DNA of 64,000 bases from Sphingomonadaceae bacterium. Its GTDB lineage: Bacteria; Pseudomonadota; Alphaproteobacteria; Sphingomonadales; Sphingomonadaceae. The notes below the pieces were generated by a model. It saw only the letters and a list, made by a program, of their open reading frames with translations, was not told the origin of the DNA and did no database searches. The translations under genes and the position numbers were made by a program. The DNA is taken from contig PKED01000051.1 of the NCBI GenBank assembly GCA_002863155.1, positions 20,044 through 84,043 of the forward strand, read 5' to 3'. This document shows, piece after piece, positions 27,769 to 36,182 of the stretch; positions within the stretch are counted from its first letter, which is position 1; each line of letters starts with the position of its first letter.

Positions 27769-28740
27769 ATGACCGCGATGGCGCTTCCCAACCCCACCGA
27801 TCTGGCCGTGCCGGGCTTTGTCGCGCTGGTGCTGATCGAAATGATCGCGGTGAAGCTCACCCATCCCGAACGCTATGAACCGCGCGACACGCTGACGTCG
27901 CTTGGCCTCGGCCTCGGCAATGTCGTGTCGGGGGTGATTTTCGGCGGGCTACTCGGCGCGTTCGCGCTGTGGGTGTGGCAGTACCGGCTCTTCGACATCG
28001 GCTGGCAATGGTATTGGTTTGCGATCGCCTTCGTCGCCGATGATTTCTTCTATTACCTCGTCCACCGCGCCGGCCACCGCATCCGCTGGCTGTGGGCGAG
28101 CCACGTCATCCACCATTCGAGCCAGCATTATAACCTGTCGACCGCGCTGCGGCAGACCTGGACCGGGCCGGTGTCGCTCGGCATCTTGATCAAGATTCCG
28201 TTGTTCCTGATCGGCTTTCACCCGGCGATGCTGGCGTTCGTCGGCGGGCTCAACCTGATCTATCAATTCTGGATCCATACCGAGACGATCGACCGCATGC
28301 CGCGCTGGTTCGAGGCGGTGATGAACACGCCGAGCCATCACCGCGTCCACCATGCGACCAACCCGCGCTATCTCGACAAGAATTACGCGGGCGTCTTCAT
28401 CGTCTGGGACAAATGGCTCGGCACCTTCGAGCCCGAGCGCGCCGACGATCCGCCGCGCTATGGCATCGTCAAGAATCTGGGCAGCTTCAACCTGTTGTGG
28501 GCGGCGTTCCATGAATGGATCGGCATCGCCAGGGATGTCTGGGCCGCGCCGACGCTGAGGGCCAAGATCGGCTATATGGTGATGCCGCCGGGGTGGAGCC
28601 ACGACGGCAGCCGCGACACGTCCGAAATCATCAAGGCACGCTGGGCAAAGCGGCAACAATTGGGGAGCGACGCGTGGAAGAAACCGACATCGTCGTCATC
28701 GGCGGCGGATCCGGCGGCAGTGCGGTCGCCGGTCGCCTGA
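27769..28740 (+). CDS. Sterol desaturase family membrane di-iron protein
   Basis: A 323-residue protein with four or more membrane segments and three His boxes: DDFFYYLVHRAGHR, HVIHHSSQHYN and PSHHRVHHATN. The C-terminal VWDKWLGTFEPER is conserved in alkylglycerol-monooxygenase/sterol-desaturase relatives. Substrate unknown; ether lipid or sterol-like hydroxylation is the family range. The end overlaps the GMC oxidoreductase start by 67 nt, so the two are translationally linked. Confidence 0.88.
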   Translation: MTAMALPNPTDLAVPGFVALVLIEMIAVKLTHPERYEPRDTLTSLGLGLGNVVSGVIFGGLLGAFALWVWQYRLFDIGWQWYWFAIAFVADDFFYYLVHRAGHRIRWLWASHVIHHSSQHYNLSTALRQTWTGPVSLGILIKIPLFLIGFHPAMLAFVGGLNLIYQFWIHTETIDRMPRWFEAVMNTPSHHRVHHATNPRYLDKNYAGVFIVWDKWLGTFEPERADDPPRYGIVKNLGSFNLLWAAFHEWIGIARDVWAAPTLRAKIGYMVMPPGWSHDGSRDTSEIIKARWAKRQQLGSDAWKKPTSSSSAADPAAVRSPVA

Positions 28741-30260
28741 GCGAAGGCGGCAAGTATCAGGTCACCCTGCTCGAAGCCGGCGGGCGCAACACCGGCTATC
28801 GCACGCGCATTCCCGGCATGATCCCGTTCCAGACGCCCGCGACCAACTGGCAGTTCGAAACCGTCCCGCAGGCGGGGCTGAACGGGCGGCGGGGCTATCA
28901 GCCGCGCGGCAAGGGGCTGGGCGGATCGTCGGCGATCAACGCGATGGTCTATATCCGCGGCAATGCCTGGGATTATGACAACTGGGCGGCGATGGGCTGC
29001 GACGGCTGGCGCTACGAAGACGTGCTGCCCTATTTCAAGCGCGCCGAAAACAACGTGCGCGGTGCCGACGACTATCACGGCGACAGCGGGCCTCTGCATG
29101 TCAGCGAGCAGGTGTCGCCCAATCCCGGCACGATGGCCTTCATCGAGGCGGGCGCGAGCCTGCAGATCCCGCGCAACGACGATTTCAACGGCGCGCGGCA
29201 GGACGGCATCGGCCTGTATCAGGTGACGCAAAAGGGCGGCGAGCGGTGGAGCGCGGCGCGCGGCTATATCGAGCCCAACCGGAACCGCGCCAATCTGCGC
29301 GTCGAAACCGGCGTCACGGTCGAGCGTGTGCTGTTCGACCAAGGCCGCGCATGGGGCGCTGCCTATCTGCAAGGCGGCGAGGCAAAGGAGATCCGGGCGC
29401 GCCGCGCGGTCATCCTCGCCGGTGGCGTGTTCGGGACGCCGCAGGTGCTGATGCTGTCGGGCATCGGCCCCGCTGCGCATCTGGCCGAACACGGCATCGC
29501 CGTGCGGATCGACCGCGGCGATGTCGGCGGTAATCTGCAGGACCATCTCGATTATGTCGCGTCGTTCGAATGCGACGACACACGCTTCCTCGGCCAGACG
29601 CTGACCGGGCAGATCAATGGCCTGAAATCCTTCTGGCAGTGGTTTACCAAGCGCGAGGGCGCCATGACGTCGCCCTATGCCGAAGGCGGCGCGTTCCTGT
29701 CCGTCGACCCGGCCTCGCCCTGCCCCGACGTGCAGTTGCATTTCGTGATCGCCGCACTCGAGGATCATGGCCGCACCAAGGTGAAGGCGCATGGCTTTTC
29801 GGGGCATGTCTGCGTGCTGAGGCCCGAGAGCAAGGGCACGGTGCGGCTTGCGTCGACCGACGCACGCGCAGCACCCCTGATCGATCCCGCTTTCCTCTCC
29901 GATCCGCGCGACATCGCGCTGATGAAGCGCGGCGTGAAGGCGATGTACCGTATCCTGGAGTCGCCGCCGCTGTCCGACTACAACGGGCGCGACCGCAATC
30001 CGATCGACCTGAACGACGACGAAGCGCTCGACCGGCTGATCCGCGCGCGTGCCGACACCATCTATCATCCGGTCGGCACCGCGCGGATGGGATCGGACGA
30101 TGACGCCGTCTGCGACCCGCGGCTGCGCGTGCGCGGGGTGGACGGGCTCTACATCGCCGATGCGTCGATCATGCCCAAGCTGGTCAGCGGCAACACCAAT
30201 GCGCCGTCGATCATGATCGGCGAGCGCTGCGCCGATTTCGTCCGCGCCGATCTGGGCTGA
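28674..30260 (+). CDS. GMC family FAD-dependent oxidoreductase
   Basis: The GTG at 28674 gives 528 residues starting VEETDIVVIGGGSGGSAVAGRL, the GMC dinucleotide-binding motif. GRGYQPRGKGLGGSSAIN-type and RAVILAGGVFGTPQVLMLSGIG segments (GMC signature 2) follow, and YHPVGTARMGSDDDAV with NTNAPSIMIGERCAD mark the C-terminal catalytic region with the conserved His. Related to choline and alcohol dehydrogenases. Its coding start lies inside the upstream desaturase-family gene, suggesting the two act on the same substrate. Confidence 0.93.
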   Translation: MEETDIVVIGGGSGGSAVAGRLSEGGKYQVTLLEAGGRNTGYRTRIPGMIPFQTPATNWQFETVPQAGLNGRRGYQPRGKGLGGSSAINAMVYIRGNAWDYDNWAAMGCDGWRYEDVLPYFKRAENNVRGADDYHGDSGPLHVSEQVSPNPGTMAFIEAGASLQIPRNDDFNGARQDGIGLYQVTQKGGERWSAARGYIEPNRNRANLRVETGVTVERVLFDQGRAWGAAYLQGGEAKEIRARRAVILAGGVFGTPQVLMLSGIGPAAHLAEHGIAVRIDRGDVGGNLQDHLDYVASFECDDTRFLGQTLTGQINGLKSFWQWFTKREGAMTSPYAEGGAFLSVDPASPCPDVQLHFVIAALEDHGRTKVKAHGFSGHVCVLRPESKGTVRLASTDARAAPLIDPAFLSDPRDIALMKRGVKAMYRILESPPLSDYNGRDRNPIDLNDDEALDRLIRARADTIYHPVGTARMGSDDDAVCDPRLRVRGVDGLYIADASIMPKLVSGNTNAPSIMIGERCADFVRADLG

Positions 30261-30299
30261 GGCTTTCGCGCGTGCGGCAAAGCGCCTAGGGCGGCACGG

Positions 30300-30464
30300 A
30301 TGGAAAAGCCCCGCGAAAAGACCAACTGGCGCCGGATCGGCCTGGTCGCGACGATCCTGTTCGTGCCGGGTGGTTTTCTGCTTGGCGCGTCGATGGCCGC
30401 ACGTCGGCGGCGCAAGGGCGATGCGCTTGCACCGCCCGCCACCGATCCCCCTGCCGACGGCTGA
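30300..30464 (+). CDS. Small membrane protein of 54 aa (not in ORF track)
   Basis: ATG at 30300 gives 54 codons plus TGA: MEKPREKTNWRRIGLVATIL, then FVPGGFLLGASMAARRRR and a Pro-rich tail. One hydrophobic segment (about 13-33) with positive charges on both flanks looks like a single membrane pass. It lies 39 nt after the GMC gene and could share its transcript. Too short for a confident family. Confidence 0.55.
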   Translation: MEKPREKTNWRRIGLVATILFVPGGFLLGASMAARRRRKGDALAPPATDPPADG

Positions 30465-30465
30465 C

Positions 30466-30498
30466 AAAAAGGGGCCGGGGCGTTGCCGCTCCGGCCCT
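30466..30498 (-). terminator. intrinsic terminator after amtB
   Basis: Read on the minus strand, GGGCCGG-AGCGGCAACGCC-CCGGCCC followed by CTTTTT is a textbook intrinsic terminator (7-bp outer stem, 3 more inner pairs). It lies 66 nt after the amtB stop and immediately after the stop of the convergent 54-aa gene. Confidence 0.85.
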
Positions 30499-30563
30499 AG
30501 GGTGTCCGCAGGAGGAACCTCGGTTGGGCCGCGCCACACCCCCGTGCGCGCGGCCCGATCTCG

Positions 30564-31901
30564 TCAATAATTATAGGCGCGCTCGCCATGTTCGCCGAGG
30601 TCGAGGCCTTCGCGCTCGACCTCTTCGGATACCCGCAGCCCGGTCACCAGCTTGGCGATATAGATCGCGATCGCGGTGCCAACTGCCGCGACACCGATCG
30701 TCGTCAGCACGGTTTCGGCCTGCACCACCATCTTGGCGGCCATGTCGTAATCGGCGGCGCCCGGACCGCCGAGCGATGGCGCATAGACAATGCCGGTCCC
30801 GAGTGCGCCGACAATGCCGCCGATGCCGTGGATGCCGAACGCGTCGAGTGAGTCGTCATATTTCAGCCGGACCTTGAGCACCGACACCGCATAATAGCAG
30901 ACCACTGACGCCACCGCGCCGAGGATGATCGCACCGAACGGCCCCGAATTGCCCGCCGCCGGCGTCACCGCGACCAGCCCGGCTATGATGCCCGAGCAGA
31001 AGCCGAGCGCCGAGCCCTTGTGCCCGCTCGCCCGCTCGACGAGCATCCAGGCGAGCCCGGCCGCTGCCGGTGCGACAAAGGTGTTGATCATCGCCAGCGC
31101 TGCCGAGCCATTGGCTTCGAGCGCGGACCCGGCGTTGAAGCCGAACCAGCCGACCCACAACAGTCCGGTGCCGATGCCCGTCATCGTCAGCGAATGCGGC
31201 GCCATCCGCTCGGTCGGATAGCCGATCCGCTTGCCGAGGATCAGCGACGCGACCAGCGCCGATACGCCCGCATTGATATGCACCACCGTGCCACCGGCGA
31301 AATCGAGCGCGCCGAGCCCGAAGAAATAGCCGTTCCCCGCCCAAACCATGTGCGCGATCGGGAAATAGACGATCGTCAGCCAGACCGCGCCGAACACCAT
31401 GACGGCGGAAAACTTCATCCGCTCGACCACCGAGCCGAGCACGAGCGCGACGGTGATCGCGGCAAAAGTCATCTGGAAACAGATGAAGACATATTCGGGG
31501 ATCGCGACGCCGGTGGTGAAGGTCGGCGCGGTCGAATTCGGCGTGACACCGGCAAGGAACAGCTTGCCGAACCCGGCAATCACCGGCCCGCCGCCGTCGC
31601 CAAAGGCCATGGTATAGCCCCACATCACCCAGATCAGCATCGCCAAACAGGCTACCGCGCCAATCTGCGTCATCGTCGACAACATGTTCTTCGCGCGCGT
31701 GAGCCCACCATAAAAAAGCGCAAGCCCCGGCAGGATCATCATTAGCACAAGGATCGTCGACACCATCATCCAGGCGGTATCGCCCTTGTCGACGGTCGGC
31801 GCGGGGGCAGGGGCCGCGGCCGCCTCCTGCGCCAGCGCCGGCGCGGCGATCGCAAGTCCGCACAGCGCAGCCGCTGCGATCAGTGTCGTTGTCTTGCTCA
31901 T
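30564..31901 (-). CDS. amtB: Ammonium transporter AmtB
   Basis: The ATG complementary to 31899-31901 gives 445 residues with a signal peptide (LCGLAIAAPALAQ) and about 11 membrane helices. Family motifs include GGLTRAKN, FAGGTVVHINAGVSALVASL (with the pore-lining His) and FGIHGIGGIVGALGTGI (second His). AmtB conducts ammonia across the inner membrane and is blocked by the PII protein GlnK. The gene lies just downstream of glnK on the same strand, with a sigma-54 promoter before glnK. Confidence 0.97.
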   Translation of the reverse strand: MSKTTTLIAAAALCGLAIAAPALAQEAAAAPAPAPTVDKGDTAWMMVSTILVLMMILPGLALFYGGLTRAKNMLSTMTQIGAVACLAMLIWVMWGYTMAFGDGGGPVIAGFGKLFLAGVTPNSTAPTFTTGVAIPEYVFICFQMTFAAITVALVLGSVVERMKFSAVMVFGAVWLTIVYFPIAHMVWAGNGYFFGLGALDFAGGTVVHINAGVSALVASLILGKRIGYPTERMAPHSLTMTGIGTGLLWVGWFGFNAGSALEANGSAALAMINTFVAPAAAGLAWMLVERASGHKGSALGFCSGIIAGLVAVTPAAGNSGPFGAIILGAVASVVCYYAVSVLKVRLKYDDSLDAFGIHGIGGIVGALGTGIVYAPSLGGPGAADYDMAAKMVVQAETVLTTIGVAAVGTAIAIYIAKLVTGLRVSEEVEREGLDLGEHGERAYNY

Positions 31902-31933
31902 AAGCCCCCTTGCGGCGTCGTTCACGGCCCCGG

Positions 31934-32272
31934 TCACAATGCGGTCTCGTCGGTTTCGCCGGTGCGGATGCGCACCGCCTGATCGATATCGAGGATGAAG
32001 ATCTTGCCGTCACCGATCGCGCCGGTCTGCGCCGCCGCCTGGATCGTCTCGACGATGCGCGGCGCAAGATCGGCGCCGCAGGCAATCTCGATCTTGATCT
32101 TGGGCACCATCGACGTCGTATATTCGGCGCCGCGATAGATTTCGGTCTGGCCCTTCTGTCGACCGAAGCCGCGCACTTCGGTGACGGTCATGCCCGCCGC
32201 GCCGATCGCGGTCAGCGCCTCGCGCACCTCATCGAGCTTGAACGGTTTGATGATCGCGATGACGAGCTTCAC
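31934..32272 (-). CDS. glnK: PII nitrogen-regulatory protein GlnK
   Basis: A 112-residue PII protein, MKLVIAIIKPFKLDEVREAL, with Tyr51 of the T-loop in the correct place (RGAEY) for uridylylation, and the B- and C-loop motifs (TGAIGDGKIFILDIDQAVRIRTGE). Co-encoded with amtB, it binds and closes AmtB when nitrogen is plentiful. Transcription should start at the sigma-54 element 37-53 nt upstream. Confidence 0.97.
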   Translation of the reverse strand: MKLVIAIIKPFKLDEVREALTAIGAAGMTVTEVRGFGRQKGQTEIYRGAEYTTSMVPKIKIEIACGADLAPRIVETIQAAAQTGAIGDGKIFILDIDQAVRIRTGETDETAL

Positions 32273-32308
32273 ATGCTTCCCCCAGCCGATGGCTACAGAA
32301 TATCGCTA

Positions 32309-32325
32309 CGCAAGCGGCGTGCCAG
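32309..32325 (-). promoter_or_regulatory. sigma-54 promoter of glnK-amtB
   Basis: On the minus strand the sequence CTGGCACGCCGCTTGCG matches the -24/-12 consensus TGGCACG-N4-TTGC exactly, with the GG and GC 10 nt apart. The start site predicted 12 nt on (about 32298) gives a 26-nt leader before glnK. NtrC should be the activator. Confidence 0.88.
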
Positions 32326-32406
32326 AAGTAACTTTACGTTAATCTCTACACTTTTTGTGGCCGATCCTGTCGCAGGCGGATCGATTTTTGTGCACCTGCG
32401 AAATGA

Positions 32407-32423
32407 TGCCTGAATTTTAGGCA
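32407..32423. promoter_or_regulatory. candidate NtrC enhancer site
   Basis: TGC-CTGAATTTTAG-GCA fits the TGC-N11-GCA pattern of NtrC sites and includes the palindrome GCCT-GAATTTT-AGGC. Its centre is about 117 nt upstream of the predicted glnK start, the usual distance for an NtrC enhancer. It overlaps the 3' end of the DUF2007-like gene, so chance cannot be excluded. Confidence 0.5.
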
Positions 32424-32632
32424 GGGTCGGTGCGGGCGTCGGCGACGATCGCGCGCGCATCGGCAAGATCGTCCTCATCGACCATCACGCGCACGGGAAT
32501 GAAGAACTGGCTGCCGTCGGCGATGCTCGCGCCTTCATCGAACGCGACGGCGATGATGCCCTGCGCCTCCAGCGCGCCGATAAGGATATTGGCTTCGTTC
32601 TTCGAAAAGCGCCCGAGCTCGGCCAGTGCCAC
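32417..32632 (-). CDS. DUF2007-type small protein
   Basis: A 71-residue protein, MALAELGRFSKNEANILIGAL then EAQGIIAVAFDEGASIADG and FIPVRVMVDEDDLADARAIVAD. The layout (a strand that recognises 'which of two sources', then a C-terminal E/D-rich DEDDLADARAI helix) is that of the DUF2007 putative signal-transducing family. It lies 2 nt from the flavin-oxidase-like gene on the same strand. Confidence 0.8.
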   Translation of the reverse strand: MALAELGRFSKNEANILIGALEAQGIIAVAFDEGASIADGSQFFIPVRVMVDEDDLADARAIVADARTDPA

Positions 32633-32634
32633 GC

Positions 32635-33195
32635 TCAGCCGTCCCAGGCGGGAATGACGGTCTGCGCGCGCACCGGGAGCCCGTCGATGCTACGGGTGCG
32701 CTCGGCGAGTGCCGCCAGCTTCTGCTCGCCCGGCCATTGGCGGTGCGCCTTGGCAAGCGTTTCGCGCGGGCGCTCGAGCGTCATATGCGGAACGCCCCAG
32801 CCGCAGCTCGTCTGCACGCTGTCGATATCGATCACGAACACTTGCCGCGCGCCCGGCAGGCGCGGGAAATGCGCGGCGAGCGCCGCATAGCCGTCGTCGC
32901 CCGCCATCACGAAGCGGCCGCGCCCATAAACCCGCAGAATCAGGGCCGGATTGTCGAACGCACAGAACATCAGGGTGATGCGACCGTCCTGCGCGAGGTG
33001 CGCCTGGGTTTCATTTCCCGAGCCGCCAAGGTCGAGATAGGCGATCTGCGTCGCGCCGAGCACGCGGACGACGTCATAGCCTTTCGGCGACAGATTGATG
33101 CGCGCATCCGGCGCCGCGGTCGCCACGAAAAACACCGGTTGTCGGCCGATGAAGGCGATATGGTCTTTGTTCAGCGCGTCGAAAAACTCGGCCAT
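32635..33195 (-). CDS. Pyridoxamine 5'-phosphate oxidase-like flavin-binding protein
   Basis: A 186-residue split-barrel protein: FFVATAAPDARINLSPKGYDV, IAYLDLGGSGNETQAHL and ITLMFCAFDNPALILRVYGRGRFV are the typical FMN-binding strands of this superfamily. It is probably an FMN- or F420-dependent oxidoreductase of unknown substrate, shorter than PdxH. It is upstream of and close to the DUF2007 gene, in the same direction. Confidence 0.82.
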   Translation of the reverse strand: MAEFFDALNKDHIAFIGRQPVFFVATAAPDARINLSPKGYDVVRVLGATQIAYLDLGGSGNETQAHLAQDGRITLMFCAFDNPALILRVYGRGRFVMAGDDGYAALAAHFPRLPGARQVFVIDIDSVQTSCGWGVPHMTLERPRETLAKAHRQWPGEQKLAALAERTRSIDGLPVRAQTVIPAWDG

Positions 33196-33226
33196 CGATG
33201 ATCCTCCCCCTCTTCGCTGCGGCGCG

Positions 33227-34654
33227 CTAGACGGCGGTGCCGCCCACAGTCAGCCCGTCGACCAGCAGAGTCGGCTGACCGACACCGGCCGGCACACTCT
33301 GCCCGCCCTTGCCGCACATGCCGATCCCTTCGTCGAGCGCGAAATCATCGCCGATGCCGATCACCCGCGTCAGCACGCTCGGCCCGTCGCCGATCAGTGT
33401 CGCGCCCTTGATCGGCGCCCCGATGCGGCCATTCTCGACACGATAAGCCTCGGTGCAGCTGAACACGAACTTGCCCGACACGATGTCGACCTGCCCGCCG
33501 CCGAAGCTTTTAGCGAAAATGCCCTTTTTCACGCGGGCGAGCAGCTCGGCGGGATCGTCGCGGCCGCCCTTCATGAAGGTATTGGTCATGCGCGGCATCG
33601 GCGCATGGTCGAAACTCTCGCGACGGCCATTGCCGGTCGGCGCGACCCCCATCAGCCGCGCGTTGAGCCGGTCGTGGATATAGCCCTTCAGGATGCCGTC
33701 CTCGATCAGGATGTTTTCCTGAGTCGGCGTCCCTTCATCGTCGATCGACAGCGAGCCGCGCCGATCGTGGAGCGAGCCGTCGTCGACCACGGTCACACCC
33801 GGCGCCGCCACCCGCTCGCCGATCCGGCCGGAAAAGGCGCTGGTGCCTTTGCGATTGAAATCGCCCTCGAGCCCGTGACCGATCGCTTCGTGCAACAGGA
33901 TACCCGGCCAGCCGGGCCCGAGCAGCACCGTCATCTCGCCCGCCGGCGCATCGACCGATTCGAGATTGACCAGCGCCTGCGCCAGCGCTTCGTCGATCGC
34001 GCGGTTCCAGACTTCGGGCGATGTCACCTGGTCATAGAGATAGCGACCGCCGATGCCGAAGCTGCCGGTTTCGCGCCGTCCATTGGCCTCGACCACGATC
34101 GACACGTTCAGTCGCACCAGCGGCCGCACATCGGTTGCGACGAAGCCGTCGGCACGGACGATTTCGACGACGCTCCACTGCCCCGACAGCGCGACCGACA
34201 CCTGGGCGACGCGGGGATCGCGCGCGCGCGCCGCAGCGTCGATCGTCTGGCACAGATTGACCTTGTCGGCGAACGGCATCAGGTCGAGCGGATCGGCGCC
34301 GGTGTAGAGATGCCGGTTGGTCGCGCGCGGCGGCGGTGCCTTGGCGCGGGTCGACGGGTCGATCAGCGCCATGGTCTGCGCCGCACGGCCGATTGCCGCC
34401 GCGCTCAATTCGTTCGCATGGGCAAAGGCCGTGGTCTCGCCCGACACCGCGCGCAGGCCAAAGCCGGCATGGGTATCGAAGCTTGCCGTCTTCAGCCGCC
34501 CGTCGTCGAAGCCGAACGCCTCGGTCTTCTTGTACTGGAGATACAGCTCGCCGTCATCGGCATGGGCGAGCGCCTGCGCGGTGAGTCTTTGCGCTTCGGC
34601 GGGGTCGAGCGTGGCGGAATACAGGAAAGCGCGGGGATCGGCGGGGCTGGTCAT
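33227..34654 (-). CDS. tldD: TldD-family metalloprotease
   Basis: The ATG complementary to 34652-34654 gives 475 residues. HEAIGHGLEGD at about 255-265 is the HExxxH zinc-binding motif of TldD, and FVFSCTEAYRVENG and MCGKGGQSVPAGVGQPTLLVDGLTVGG are conserved C-terminal features. TldD works with TldE to degrade unfolded peptides and to mature some modified peptides such as microcin B17; the partner gene is not in the window. Confidence 0.95.
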   Translation of the reverse strand: MTSPADPRAFLYSATLDPAEAQRLTAQALAHADDGELYLQYKKTEAFGFDDGRLKTASFDTHAGFGLRAVSGETTAFAHANELSAAAIGRAAQTMALIDPSTRAKAPPPRATNRHLYTGADPLDLMPFADKVNLCQTIDAAARARDPRVAQVSVALSGQWSVVEIVRADGFVATDVRPLVRLNVSIVVEANGRRETGSFGIGGRYLYDQVTSPEVWNRAIDEALAQALVNLESVDAPAGEMTVLLGPGWPGILLHEAIGHGLEGDFNRKGTSAFSGRIGERVAAPGVTVVDDGSLHDRRGSLSIDDEGTPTQENILIEDGILKGYIHDRLNARLMGVAPTGNGRRESFDHAPMPRMTNTFMKGGRDDPAELLARVKKGIFAKSFGGGQVDIVSGKFVFSCTEAYRVENGRIGAPIKGATLIGDGPSVLTRVIGIGDDFALDEGIGMCGKGGQSVPAGVGQPTLLVDGLTVGGTAV

Positions 34655-34673
34655 GCCCGGCAATATAGGCGCG

Positions 34674-34889
34674 TCAGGCGGCGGCGCCAGCCAATCCGTC
34701 CGCCGCATCGGCCGGACCGCCGATCAGCACGAAGCGCCGGTCGCAATAGCCGCAATCGACATAGCCGCGCTCGTCGATTTCGAGAAACACGCGCGGATGG
34801 CCAAGCGCGGTCGGAATGCCGTCATGCGCGCCGTCGCAGGCGACGCGGGCGGTGGTCACGCGGGTGGTCTGGGGCGGCGCTATGGTCAT
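34674..34889 (-). CDS. CHCC-type zinc-finger protein (NDUFS6-like)
   Basis: A start at the ATG complementary to 34887-34889 gives 71 residues: VACDGAHDGIPTALGHPRVFLEIDERGYVDCGYCDRRFVLIGG. The C..H..C-x2-C pattern is that of the CHCC zinc finger of PF10276, related to complex I subunit NDUFS6, which is widespread in alphaproteobacteria. It is placed 20 nt after the tldD start region on the same strand. Role here inferred only from the family. Confidence 0.85.
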   Translation of the reverse strand: MTIAPPQTTRVTTARVACDGAHDGIPTALGHPRVFLEIDERGYVDCGYCDRRFVLIGGPADAADGLAGAAA

Positions 34890-34973
34890 GCCGCGCGAAA
34901 TAGCAGCCTGTGTTTGCCGCTTCAATCGCCCTTGTGGCGAGGGCGGCGGCAGTCCGACGCGCCGGTTGCCGGC

Positions 34974-35177
34974 TCAGCGCTTGCTGAGCGCCGACGGCTT
35001 GTGAGCCGCGCGTTTCCCGTCTTCCGTTTCGACGATATATTCGGGATTGTCCTTGCTCGCGGCGACCTTGTGGCCCTTGATCGTGGTCGGCGACGTGATC
35101 TTCTTCACCACCTTGCCCTTTGCCTGGCCGCCATGGCTGTTCCAGCTGACCTTGTCGCCGGGCTTTGGATCCTTCAT
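34974..35177 (-). CDS. DUF2945 (HVA1/Tudor-like) small protein
   Basis: 67 residues, MKDPKPGDKVSWNSHGGQAKGKVVKKITSPTTIKGHKVAASKDNPEYIVETEDGKRAAHKPSALSKR. The VSWNSHGGQ..GKVVKKIT and NPEYIVETEDGKRAAHKPSAL layout matches the DUF2945 hypervirulence-associated Tudor-like family. The start is the ATG complementary to 35175-35177. Strongly basic; a nucleic-acid-linked role is possible but unproven. Confidence 0.85.
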   Translation of the reverse strand: MKDPKPGDKVSWNSHGGQAKGKVVKKITSPTTIKGHKVAASKDNPEYIVETEDGKRAAHKPSALSKR

Positions 35178-35255
35178 CGCGCGCCTCCATTTTAGCGTGG
35201 CACGACAACGCGGCGGCATTGAGCTTGGTTGCCCGGCGCCCTAAAGCCTGTGTCC

Positions 35256-36182
35256 ATGACCGACGCCGCGATCGCCATCGACAAGCTGTCCAAAACCTAT
35301 GCGGGCGGCAAGCGCGCGCTCGACGAGGTGAGCTTTGCGGTGCCGCGCGGACAGATTTTCGGCCTGCTCGGCCCCAATGGCGCAGGCAAGTCGACGCTCA
35401 TCAACATCCTCGCCGGGCTGGTCAACAAATCCAGCGGCAGCGCGTCGATCTGGGGTTTCGACATCGATGCGCACCCGCGCAATGCCAAGGCATCGATCGG
35501 AATCGTCAACCAGGAGATCCTGTTCGATCCCTTCTTCACGCCGTTCGAGACGCTGGAGATCCAGGCCGGGCTGTACGGCGTACCCAAGGCGCAGCGGCGG
35601 TCGATGGAGCTGCTGCGCGCGGTCCATCTGGAGGACAAGGCCCGCGCCTATTCGCGCACGCTGTCGGGCGGGATGAAGCGACGGCTGATGGTGGCAAAGG
35701 CGATGGTCCATACGCCGCCGGTGCTGGTGCTCGACGAACCGACCGCCGGCGTCGACATCCAGCTGCGCCAGCAATTGTGGGAATATGTGCGCGAACTTAA
35801 TGCCGGCGGCGTCACCGTCGTGCTGACCACCCACTATCTCGAGGAAGCCGAGGAGCTTTGCGATCGCATCGCGATCATCAACCACGGCAAGCTGATCGCC
35901 AACGAGCCGACCCGCGCGCTGGTCGGCATGGCGCAGGAAAAGGTGGTCGCGGTGACGGTCGACCGTGACGTCACGACGCCGCCCGACCATGGCAGCTTCC
36001 AGAAAATCGAGCTGAAGGGCGATCGGGTGCTGGAAATCACCTATCGCAAGGACAGCGTGAATGCAGGGCAGGTGCTGGCCGCAGTCCAGGCGGATGGCTA
36101 TGGCATCGTCGACGTCTCGACCAAGGAAGCCGATCTCGAAGACGTGTTCCTGAACCTCACGCGGGCCAGCAATCCGGCCTAG
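35256..36182 (+). CDS. Orphan ABC transporter ATP-binding protein (YadG-like)
   Basis: The ATG at 35256 gives 308 residues: Walker A GPNGAGKST, signature LSGGMKRRL, Walker B VLVLDEPTAGVD and H-loop TTHYLEEAEELCDR. The C-terminal extension (ITYRKDSVNAGQVLAAVQADGYGIVDV then LEDVFLNLTRA) is like that of YadG/NatA-type exporters. A membrane permease gene usually follows directly, but here the next gene is convergent and overlaps by 4 nt, so the partner must be elsewhere. Confidence 0.9.
   Translation: MTDAAIAIDKLSKTYAGGKRALDEVSFAVPRGQIFGLLGPNGAGKSTLINILAGLVNKSSGSASIWGFDIDAHPRNAKASIGIVNQEILFDPFFTPFETLEIQAGLYGVPKAQRRSMELLRAVHLEDKARAYSRTLSGGMKRRLMVAKAMVHTPPVLVLDEPTAGVDIQLRQQLWEYVRELNAGGVTVVLTTHYLEEAEELCDRIAIINHGKLIANEPTRALVGMAQEKVVAVTVDRDVTTPPDHGSFQKIELKGDRVLEITYRKDSVNAGQVLAAVQADGYGIVDVSTKEADLEDVFLNLTRASNPA

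Noticed and set aside
28572-30539. 655-aa minus-strand ORF opposite the GMC gene
   Set aside because: It is antisense to a clear GMC oxidoreductase; low-complexity His/Arg/Asp-rich translation typical of GC-rich shadow frames.
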